Shown piece by piece: positions 43,626 to 50,876 of a stretch of 64,000 nt of DNA (position 1 is the first letter of the stretch; each line of letters begins with the position of its first letter). A program made the position numbers and the translations under genes. The notes under the pieces are model-generated. The model had not been told where the DNA came from. It saw only the letters and a program-made list of their open reading frames with translations, and did not search any database. Source of the DNA: Saprospiraceae bacterium (GTDB lineage Bacteria; Bacteroidota; Bacteroidia; Chitinophagales; Saprospiraceae); contig JANQPA010000060.1 in the NCBI GenBank assembly GCA_028285545.1, positions 1 through 64,000 on the forward strand, written 5' to 3'.

Positions 43626-44789
43626 ATGAGACTAATACTAATTACCTTACTATCTTTTTTCGCTCTTAGCTTATCTGCTCAGGGAATTAATTTTTTTGAA
43701 GGAACATGGAATGAGGCTGTAGCGGAAGCCAAAAAACAAGAAAAAATCATATTTGTAGATGCTTATGCAACCTGGTGTGGTCCTTGTAAAATCATGTCCA
43801 AAAATGTCTTTACTGACCAATCTGTAGGAGATTTTTACAATAAAAATTTCATCAATGTAAAATTAGATATGGAAAGAGGAGAAGGCATTTCTTTTAGGCA
43901 AAATTATCCGGTATCGGCCTTTCCTACCTTGTTTTACATCGATTTTAACGGAGAAGTATTGCAGAAGATCAGAGGAGCACTTATGTCCCCTGAGTTTATT
44001 AAGGCTGGTAAAGCTGCGCTTGGAAAATTAGATAGGTCAGGAAAATTTGCAGAAGCTTATGAAAAAGGAGATAGAAGTCCAGAATTGATACATTCCTATA
44101 TCCAGGCACTGAATCAGGCAGGAAAGCCCAGTTTAAAAATCACCAACGAGTACTTGAGAAGTCAAAAAAACCTGGCGACTAAAGAAAATTATCAAATCAT
44201 CTATGAGGGCGCTGTGGAAGCAGATTCCAAGGTATTTGAGTTGTTAATTCAATATCGCAGACCTATCGAAGCTATTTATTCCAAGCAGTTAGTCGAAGAG
44301 CGGGTCATTAATGCATGCCAGACTACTGCCAATAATGCTATAGAATATCGCAGCCAGCGCATCCTGGATGAAGCCATTGATAAGGCCATAAAGTATGCTC
44401 CGTCTTATGGTAAATCTTTTGCTGCACAGGCAAAAATGAAATATTTCAAAGAAACAGGAGATGCCAATTCCTTTGTTAAAGCTTGTGAAAGTTATTGCAA
44501 AACTCTGGAAAAGGAAGATCGGCAAACTCATTTTTTGGTAGCCAATGAATTGGCCAAGGTATTCGGCAAAAACGCCAATGCAATGAAATTATCAGAGAAG
44601 CTTGCAAAACAAGCTGCTGAAGGTAGTGAAAATTATAATTTCTTTCTTGGTTATTCAAACATCTTGCTGATGAATGGTAAAAAGGCCAAAGCCAGGGAGG
44701 CCGCTGAAACAGCACAAGCATTAGTTATGGCTTCTGACAACAGCTCAGCAAAAATGGCAGTTAGTAAGTATATGGAAAGATTTAAATAG
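43626..44789 (+). CDS. Exported thioredoxin-fold protein with helical C-terminal region
   Basis: A 387-residue protein with a signal peptide (MRLILITLLSFFALSLSAQG). Residues about 22-135 form a thioredoxin domain with the active site WCGPC (C51, C54) in FVDAYATWCGPCKIMSKNVF and a cis-Pro segment AFPTLFYID. The remaining 240 residues are helical and TPR-like (for example EAIDKAIKYAPSYGKSFAAQ and later AKAREAAETAQ). It is probably a periplasmic disulphide reductase or a thiol-dependent assembly factor; the partner is unknown. It stands alone between a strong promoter match and a repeat-rich terminator region. Confidence 0.9.
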   Translation: MRLILITLLSFFALSLSAQGINFFEGTWNEAVAEAKKQEKIIFVDAYATWCGPCKIMSKNVFTDQSVGDFYNKNFINVKLDMERGEGISFRQNYPVSAFPTLFYIDFNGEVLQKIRGALMSPEFIKAGKAALGKLDRSGKFAEAYEKGDRSPELIHSYIQALNQAGKPSLKITNEYLRSQKNLATKENYQIIYEGAVEADSKVFELLIQYRRPIEAIYSKQLVEERVINACQTTANNAIEYRSQRILDEAIDKAIKYAPSYGKSFAAQAKMKYFKETGDANSFVKACESYCKTLEKEDRQTHFLVANELAKVFGKNANAMKLSEKLAKQAAEGSENYNFFLGYSNILLMNGKKAKAREAAETAQALVMASDNSSAKMAVSKYMERFK

Positions 44790-44842
44790 TATTGCCTGTC
44801 TACCGCCAGGTAGAGGTATTAGGTAGTAGGTATTGAGTTTTG
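44787..44842 (+). repeat. Dispersed TATTGGGTA-type short-word repeat, copy 2
   Basis: From the stop codon onward the sequence runs as AGTATTG, GGTATTAGGTAGTAGG and TATTGAGT, interrupted by a small CTACC-gcca-GGTAG hairpin. It is the same kind of array as at 18679 and 47177. Confidence 0.55.
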
Positions 44843-44853
44843 ATAAATAATGG

Positions 44854-44861
44854 TACTTTTG
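44854..44861 (+). promoter_or_regulatory. Putative -7 box upstream of thiL
   Basis: TACTTTTG matches TAnnTTTG, and a TTG lies 18 bases upstream (44833-44835). If used, the thiL leader would include the two overlapping hairpins at 44890-44961. Confidence 0.35.
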
Positions 44862-44889
44862 CCTTTTTTGGATGAGTACTTTGACAGAA

Positions 44890-44961
44890 TTAACTTAACA
44901 TGACCCGCGGTACGGGTCATGTTAAGTTAACAATAGAGGTCGCCCTCTATTGTTAACTTAA
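44890..44961. repeat. Two overlapping, mutually exclusive perfect 18-bp hairpins
   Basis: Hairpin A pairs 44890-44907 with 44913-44930 (5-base loop). Hairpin B pairs 44922-44939 with 44944-44961 (4-base loop). The segment 44922-44930 belongs to both, so only one can form fully at a time. The word TTAACTTAA or its complement appears three times. It lies between the thioredoxin gene and thiL, both on the plus strand. Confidence 0.75.
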
Positions 44962-45034
44962 ATTTGTCTACCTACTTATCATTATACCAAATACAAATAG
45001 ATGCAGGTATCTGCTGCTGCAATAAAATAGAAGT

Positions 45035-46102
45035 ATGTCTGAAGAAAAGACAAAAAGAACTGATGTAAATAAACTTGGAGAGTTTGGTTTAATTGAGCAT
45101 TTGACTAGAAAAGCTGTACCAAATAATCCTTCTACAATAAAAGGCGTTGGGGATGATGCCGCAGTTATTGACAACGAAGCTCTAGCAACCGTTATATCTA
45201 CTGATTTACTGGTAGAAGGAATTCATTTTGACCTAATGTATAGTCCTCTCAAACATTTGGGTTACAAAGCAGTAGTGGTCAATCTATCAGACATTTATGC
45301 CATGAACGCCATTCCAAAGCAGGTTACAGTATCTTTGGCTTTTTCTAATCGTTTTTCGGTAGAAGCTTTGGAAGAATTATATGAAGGGATTTATGCTGCC
45401 TGCCGCCATTATAGAGTAGATCTTATTGGGGGAGATACCACCTCTTCCTTGAAAGGTTTATTAATAAGCATCACCGCCATTGGACAGGCAGAAAAAGAAA
45501 AAATAACTTATCGGAATACTGCAAAAGTTGGTGACCTTATCTGTGTAAGTGGGAACCTGGGTGCCGCCTATCTTGGATTACAATTATTGGAGAGAGAAAA
45601 ACAAATTTTTCTTGAAAATCCGGATGTTCAACCTGACCTTGAGGATCAACAATATTTAATGGAACGACAGCTTAAGCCCGAAGCCCGTAAAGATATGATT
45701 GAAGCTTTTGCTAAAAATCAGCTTATTCCAACTGCCATGATTGATGTTTCTGATGGATTATCTTCAGAACTATATCATATTTGCAAACAATCTGGCGTTG
45801 GAGCTTTTGTAGAGGAAAGCGGAGTTCCCATTCACCCTGATGCGCAGATGATGGCTATTAAATTTAATTTAGACCCTATTACCTGTGCCCTTAGTGGTGG
45901 TGAGGACTATGAGCTATTATTTACGATAGACCCTCAGGATGTGGAAAAGGTTAAATACCTGCCTGACATTTATATTATGGGAGAGATCGTCTCCAAAGAA
46001 CAAGGCATTAAACTACACACTAAAGGAGGCAATATTCATGATCTTCCAGCACAGGGTTGGGTTCATTTTGATCCTAATCAAAACAATGAGGGGAATTCCT
46101 AA
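45035..46102 (+). CDS. thiL: Thiamine-monophosphate kinase ThiL
   Basis: Phosphorylates thiamine monophosphate to thiamine diphosphate with ATP, the last step of cofactor synthesis. The 355 residues have the family landmarks LGEFGLIEHLT, GVGDDAAVID, STDLLVEGIHFDL, GGDTTSSLKGLLISITAIGQ, DVSDGLSSELYHI and SGGEDYELLFTI. Length is normal. No other thiamine genes are adjacent and I see no TPP riboswitch upstream. The glutaminyl cyclase gene follows after 40 bases on the same strand and may be co-transcribed. Confidence 0.96.
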   Translation: MSEEKTKRTDVNKLGEFGLIEHLTRKAVPNNPSTIKGVGDDAAVIDNEALATVISTDLLVEGIHFDLMYSPLKHLGYKAVVVNLSDIYAMNAIPKQVTVSLAFSNRFSVEALEELYEGIYAACRHYRVDLIGGDTTSSLKGLLISITAIGQAEKEKITYRNTAKVGDLICVSGNLGAAYLGLQLLEREKQIFLENPDVQPDLEDQQYLMERQLKPEARKDMIEAFAKNQLIPTAMIDVSDGLSSELYHICKQSGVGAFVEESGVPIHPDAQMMAIKFNLDPITCALSGGEDYELLFTIDPQDVEKVKYLPDIYIMGEIVSKEQGIKLHTKGGNIHDLPAQGWVHFDPNQNNEGNS

Positions 46103-46142
46103 GGATCCTTAAGAAGAATACTATAAAACATATTTTTTTGAA

Positions 46143-47177
46143 ATGAAATCATACCAACTTTATTTCTTTTTTATTATCTCAGTAATCATGGCTTCTTGTA
46201 AAAATGATGGTACGGGGACTAGTACAGAGGGAACCAACACTACTAGCCAAAATGTTCCTGTACCTCGCTTTGATCGAGACTCTGCATTTGCCTTTATCGA
46301 AAAACAGCTTTCTTTTGGGCCCAGAGTCCCAGGATCTGAAGGGCATCAACAATGCAAAGATTGGATGGTAAAAAAATTAAAGGAATTCGGAGCAAATGTT
46401 ATTGAACAAGATTTTGAGGCTACCTTTTATACTGGTAAGAAAGTAGCTTCTACAAACGTGATCGGTCAATTCAACCCCCAAAGTAATCAGCGAATTGTTT
46501 TGGCAGCACATTGGGATACTCGGCATATTGCTGATTCTCCTCTATCCACAGCAAGACAAGATGAGCCTGTTATGGGGGCGGATGATGGAGGCAGTGGAGT
46601 GGGCGTTTTGCTGGAAGTAGCTCGTGCTTTGGGACAAAACCCAATTGACATTGGAGTGGATATTGTCTTTTTTGATGCAGAAGATCATGGTAAGGATATT
46701 GAAGACGGAGTTCAACTTACAACGGAAGAGGCTCGAGCAAACCAAAAAACATGGGCAATCGGTGCACAATATTGGTCCAACAATCTTCATATAGCTAAGA
46801 ATAGTGTAAAATATGGTATTCTATTGGATATGGTAGGTGCTGAAGGTGCCCGATTTCCAAAAGAAGGATACTCTTTACGTTTTGCTCGCCCAATAGTCAA
46901 TAAAGTATGGAAACTGGCTCAAAACATGGGCTATGGCAACTATTTCGTCAATCAGGAAGACCAGGGTGGAGTTACTGATGATCACTTTTTTGTCAACACC
47001 ATTGCCGGAATTCCAATGATCGATATCATTCATAAACCAGCTTCTACTCCTACTGGCTTTGGCTCACACTGGCACACTCATAATGATGACATTCACATTA
47101 TTGATAAACGAACCCTCAGAGCAGTTGGACAGTTAGTTTTGGCGGTAGTCTACAGGGAGAATAATGGGCAAATGTAG
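46143..47177 (+). CDS. Glutaminyl-peptide cyclotransferase-like M28 lipoprotein
   Basis: A 344-residue zinc enzyme with the M28 peptidase fold. The signal ends in a lipobox-like IMASC (C19). Landmarks are the opening FIEKQLSFGPRVPGSEGH, LAAHWDTRHIADSP (metal His and Asp), GADDGGSGVGVLLEVARAL, VFFDAEDHG and the late DIIHKPASTPTGFGSHWHTH (the final His is a ligand). The combination matches animal-type glutaminyl cyclases of Bacteroidota, which convert N-terminal Gln to pyroglutamate on exported proteins. A plain aminopeptidase role is the alternative. Confidence 0.88.
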   Translation: MKSYQLYFFFIISVIMASCKNDGTGTSTEGTNTTSQNVPVPRFDRDSAFAFIEKQLSFGPRVPGSEGHQQCKDWMVKKLKEFGANVIEQDFEATFYTGKKVASTNVIGQFNPQSNQRIVLAAHWDTRHIADSPLSTARQDEPVMGADDGGSGVGVLLEVARALGQNPIDIGVDIVFFDAEDHGKDIEDGVQLTTEEARANQKTWAIGAQYWSNNLHIAKNSVKYGILLDMVGAEGARFPKEGYSLRFARPIVNKVWKLAQNMGYGNYFVNQEDQGGVTDDHFFVNTIAGIPMIDIIHKPASTPTGFGSHWHTHNDDIHIIDKRTLRAVGQLVLAVVYRENNGQM

Positions 47178-47485
47178 GCCTAGTATTGGGTAATGGGTAC
47201 AGGGTATTGAGTATAAAGGATTTATTTTAATTAGAGTATAGTTGCTTATTATAACTTTTTTTCTCACGCAGATTTCGCCAATGTTTATCTGCAAATTTTG
47301 CGTACCAGAAACCTTAAAATAACAGTTCATCTTTAAAATTTGCAAGCCCAAACTCGGAACATGGAACATGGAACACGGAACTATATCAAGAAAATAACCT
47401 GAACTTTAGATACCCTCATTTCAAAATATCGGATGTCTCCTGTATATTTGTTAAATAATCTCCTGAGCAATACACACATATAACT
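47178..47485. repeat. Repeat-rich intergenic region with a promoter candidate
   Basis: The region starts with a third TATTGGGTA-type array (47180-47217), followed by words of another dispersed family (CACGCAGATTTCGC and CAAATTTTGCG, about 47265-47300) and by a short array of seven-base units GGAACAT, GGAACAT, GGAACAC, GGAACT (47358-47384). TATATTTG at 47443-47450 is a good -7 box for the aldehyde dehydrogenase-like gene. No coding frame is credible. Confidence 0.5.
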
Positions 47486-47497
47486 GTGACAATTGCT

Positions 47498-48949
47498 ATG
47501 CAAACGGAAAAGTATCTAAAGAACTACATTGACGGAAATCTAGCTCCTGCAACTACCGGTAATTACCTAGATAATATTAATCCTGCCACGGGAAAAGTCT
47601 ACACTCATTTTCCAGATTCTTCTGAAGAAGATTTACAAAGGGCCATTGAAGCGGCTGAACGTGCCTTTCCTGCCTGGGCGGCACTTGATCCTCAGAAACG
47701 CTTTAGGATCATGATGCGAATTGCAGATATTATTGAACAAAATAGTGACTCTTTTGCCCGTGCGGAGACGATTGATACCGGCAAGCCTTTGAGTATGTCT
47801 CATAGTGTGGATATCCCCAGAGCACATGCCCACTTCCGTTTTTTTGCTTCTTCTATCCTACATTATGGCAATGAGGCTTTCCATCTACAAAATGAAGCAA
47901 CTAGTTATACTTTACGCCAGCCCATAGGGGTTGTGGGCTGCATTTCTCCATGGAATTTACCCCTTTATCAGTTGACCTGGAAGATAGCCCCAGCCCTGGC
48001 GACCGGTAATTGTGTTATTGCAAAAACCTCAGAGCTAAGCCCTGTTACCGCCCATTTATTGTCAAAAGCTTGCGTTGAAGCCAAGCTTCCTCCCGGAGTG
48101 CTCAATATCATTTATGGCAAAGATCAGACCTTAGATCTGGCCATCGCCAAACATCCAAAAATTGAAGCCGTTTCCTTCACAGGGGACATGGAAAAGGGGC
48201 AGAAAATATTACAGGCAGGAATAAAAAACATCAAAAAGCTATCATTACAATTAGGAGGCAAAAACCCCAGTATCATATTCGAAGATTGTGACTTTGATCA
48301 AATGATGATCAATACCCTCCGTTCCTCTTTTTCTAATAATGGGCAGCATAATTTTGCCTGTTCCAGAATCTACATTGAGGAAAGTCTTTATGAGAAATTC
48401 AAGACCGAATTAATAAAGAGAACTTCCTTCCTTAAAATTGGAGATCCCTTTTCTTCCATTACTGACCTCGGAGCTTTAATTTCTGAAGGGCAACTTAAAA
48501 GAGTTCAATCATATATTAAGTTAGCTCAAAAAGAAGGGGGAAACCTGTTGTATGGAGGTAAAAAAATAGACCTTCCCGGAGAACTGGAAGGAGGTTTTTT
48601 CTTTCGGCCAGCTATTATTGAAGATTTACCATTGGCTTGCCGTACCAACCAGGAACAAATTTTTGGTCCCATAGTAAGTTTAACTCCTTTTTCCAGTGAA
48701 TCCGAGGTTGTAAAATTGGCCAATGGAACCTCTTTCGGCCTGGCTGCTTCAGTATGGTCAAAAGATATTTCCAAAGCGTCCAGGATTAGTACTCAACTAA
48801 AAGCTGGAGTTGTTTGGATCAATGGATGGATGACACAAGATTTAAGAGCTCCTTTTGGAGGCACTCGAATGTCTGGCCACCAAAAGGAAGGAGGGCTAGA
48901 ATCCCTTCGTTTTTTTAGTGAAACAAAAAACATATCCATTAAATATTAA
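47498..48949 (+). CDS. Aldehyde dehydrogenase homologue lacking catalytic residues
   Basis: I use the ATG at 47498 (MQTEKYLKNYIDG fits the family start; 47486 is four codons longer). The fold is that of NAD-dependent aldehyde dehydrogenases: VGCISPWNLPLYQLTWKIAP, GNCVIAKTSELSP, AVSFTGDMEKGQKIL, and the final AGVVWINGWMTQDLRAPFGG. The key residues are changed. The general base Glu of ELGGK is Gln251 (LQLGGK); 34 residues later, the exact family spacing, the nucleophile Cys of GQxC is Asn285 (GQHNFACSR); and the cofactor-binding Glu of EEIFGP is Gln387 (EQIFGP). A cysteine lies three residues past the usual position. It is likely a pseudoenzyme or has altered chemistry. Confidence 0.88.
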   Translation: MQTEKYLKNYIDGNLAPATTGNYLDNINPATGKVYTHFPDSSEEDLQRAIEAAERAFPAWAALDPQKRFRIMMRIADIIEQNSDSFARAETIDTGKPLSMSHSVDIPRAHAHFRFFASSILHYGNEAFHLQNEATSYTLRQPIGVVGCISPWNLPLYQLTWKIAPALATGNCVIAKTSELSPVTAHLLSKACVEAKLPPGVLNIIYGKDQTLDLAIAKHPKIEAVSFTGDMEKGQKILQAGIKNIKKLSLQLGGKNPSIIFEDCDFDQMMINTLRSSFSNNGQHNFACSRIYIEESLYEKFKTELIKRTSFLKIGDPFSSITDLGALISEGQLKRVQSYIKLAQKEGGNLLYGGKKIDLPGELEGGFFFRPAIIEDLPLACRTNQEQIFGPIVSLTPFSSESEVVKLANGTSFGLAASVWSKDISKASRISTQLKAGVVWINGWMTQDLRAPFGGTRMSGHQKEGGLESLRFFSETKNISIKY

Positions 48950-49223
48950 TCCTGCTTTTTAAATTTTTTGCACTTGGAAATTTGCCCATCCGTACAAGAT
49001 ATTGCTCGATAAATAAAGTAGTGTCTCTGTATTACCTAAACTCTTCCTTATCAGATGTTTTTTATTTTCAGCTTTTAAGCCATGCTACAATTTTTATACC
49101 AATTGCAACAATTTGAATAACCCCACTTTTCTATCTGACCTAATTTTGTTTTGTGATTTTTTTACAGGGAATCCCTATTTGGTAAATCATCAACTCATTC
49201 CCTTTAATCCAAAACATCTATTT

Positions 49224-50177
49224 ATGAAAAAAGCATTAAAAATTATCGGTATCTCTTTGGGGGCTTTAATTGCAATTCTTATAATCTTGGCCCTATATGT
49301 TAACTTTAATACTCCAACTTATGAAATAAAAAAAGTGGCCGTTAATATTCCAAGTCCGGATAGTAGCACCCTTGCACATGGAAAAAGATTGACGGCATTA
49401 ATGTGTGCCGGATGCCATTTAAACAATGGGACTTTGGAGGGTAAAAAAATGATGGAAATCCCTGCCATGTTTGGAGATATTTATGCTCAAAACATAAGCA
49501 GTCATCCAACTAAGGGCATTGGACGTTATACAGATGAAGAACTGGTTTATTTTTTACGCACCGGCGTAAAAAGGAATGGTGAATATTCCTTTATCATGTC
49601 TGGACATCCGCTTATGAGTGATAGGGATTTAAATGCTATCATTGCCTTCTTGAGAAGTGATGATCCAATGATGACTGCTTCTGAAAAAACACAGTATCCT
49701 ACTAAGCCCTCTTTCTTTGTGAAATTATTGAGCAACTTTGTTTTTAAACCACATCCTTTCCCTGAAAAAGAAATTATCACTCCCCCTAAAAGCAATCAAC
49801 TAGCCTATGGAAAATACCTGGCTGATGATCTTCTGGGCTGCTTCGGTTGTCATTCTGCTGATTTCACTAAGGTAGATCCTATGGTTCCAGAAAACACGCC
49901 TGGCTTTTATGCCGGTGGTAGTACCATTTTGGATCCCAATGATCAAAGTCCAGTTCTTTCTTCTAATCTTACTCCCCATGAAACGGGTCTTAAGGGATGG
50001 ACCTTAGAGCAGTTTTCTGATGCTGTTAAATTTGGTAAAAGGCCAGACGGAAATTTTATGACTGCAGCCATGCCCCCTCGCCCACAACTAACTGATGAAG
50101 AATTGGCTGCTATCTGGTCATACCTACAAACAATCCCGGCCATTGATAATGAGGTGGTTCAGGCCAGAGCCCAATAA
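49224..50177 (+). CDS. Membrane-anchored dihaem cytochrome c
   Basis: The ATG at 49224 starts an N-terminal membrane anchor (MKKALKIIGISLGALIAILI); the longer frame from 49113 would precede it with 37 unlikely residues. Two CxxCH haem sites are visible: C61-AG-C64-H65 and C206-FG-C209-H210. Axial Met candidates are in FIMSGHPLM and MTAAMPPRP. Each half resembles a class I cytochrome c domain, as in the alcohol dehydrogenase cytochrome subunit family. It would carry electrons in the periplasm, but no partner dehydrogenase is adjacent. Confidence 0.9.
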   Translation: MKKALKIIGISLGALIAILIILALYVNFNTPTYEIKKVAVNIPSPDSSTLAHGKRLTALMCAGCHLNNGTLEGKKMMEIPAMFGDIYAQNISSHPTKGIGRYTDEELVYFLRTGVKRNGEYSFIMSGHPLMSDRDLNAIIAFLRSDDPMMTASEKTQYPTKPSFFVKLLSNFVFKPHPFPEKEIITPPKSNQLAYGKYLADDLLGCFGCHSADFTKVDPMVPENTPGFYAGGSTILDPNDQSPVLSSNLTPHETGLKGWTLEQFSDAVKFGKRPDGNFMTAAMPPRPQLTDEELAAIWSYLQTIPAIDNEVVQARAQ

Positions 50178-50202
50178 AAAGGTAAATGCTTTTTAATTAA
50201 AT

Positions 50203-50233
50203 GAGGAGTCCAATATAATGTGGCTCCTTTTTT
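50203..50233 (+). terminator. Intrinsic terminator of the cytochrome c gene
   Basis: GGAGTC (50205-50210) pairs with GGCTCC (50222-50227), with one G-U pair and an outer A-T, and is followed by six T residues. It lies 28 bases after the stop codon. Confidence 0.55.
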
Positions 50234-50397
50234 AATTTTGAATGATTGAATTTTGTAGGGCAATTATCCCTTAGCTTCCTTTACTATTCGCTCTGTTAAC
50301 TGTTAGGACTCTTGTGATTCCTTCACTTTTTTTGAGAAAAAATTGAGTTCTTTTTTACTAAATTGGATTTCTTTTGTTTTGAAACGTTTATGTTTTT

Positions 50398-50775
50398 ATG
50401 AAAAAAGACATCGAAAGTAGAGAAGATCTGGAAGTACTAATGGGTCATTTTTATGGTATTATGTTAAAAGATGAACTCTTGGGAGACATTTTCACTCAAG
50501 TGGCTAAAATTAATTTGGAAAAACATTTGCCAGTACTGGTTGACTTTTGGGAAAGTATTATTTTTCATCTGGCAAAATATAAAGGCAACCCAATGGAAGT
50601 TCATATTCGGTTGCATGAGAAACACCCCTTAGAGGAAATTCACTTTAATCGCTGGCTCCATCTTTTTAATGCCTCAGTAGATGAATTATTTGAAGGAGAA
50701 AAATCAGAGTTGGCAAAAACGAGAGCCCATTCAATTGCACTAATGATGAGGCATAAGATAAATACACTAATTTAA
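50398..50775 (+). CDS. Group III truncated haemoglobin
   Basis: A 125-residue 2-on-2 globin binding haem and diatomic gases. Group III traits are visible: the opening EDLEVLMGHFYGIMLKDELL, FTQVAKINLEKHLPVLVDFW and the proximal-His region HIRLHEKHPLEEIHFNRWLH with a Trp, and a helical end (ARAHSIALMMRHKI-like). It is cytoplasmic, and likely to handle NO or O2 or redox chemistry. It follows the cytochrome c gene on the same strand but behind a terminator, so it is probably expressed separately. Confidence 0.88.
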   Translation: MKKDIESREDLEVLMGHFYGIMLKDELLGDIFTQVAKINLEKHLPVLVDFWESIIFHLAKYKGNPMEVHIRLHEKHPLEEIHFNRWLHLFNASVDELFEGEKSELAKTRAHSIALMMRHKINTLI

Positions 50776-50876
50776 TTCCCAATTATTTGGTGCTCCATCA
50801 TGCAAGTTGCCAAACAACTTGAGTATATTTATTTCACTAAACTTACAATCACAATTGAAAACCAAAGTTTTTTCTA

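Noticed and set aside
44790-45034. TPP riboswitch upstream of thiL.
   Set aside because: The conserved CTGAGA core and partner elements of the thi-box are absent; only inverted repeats are seen.
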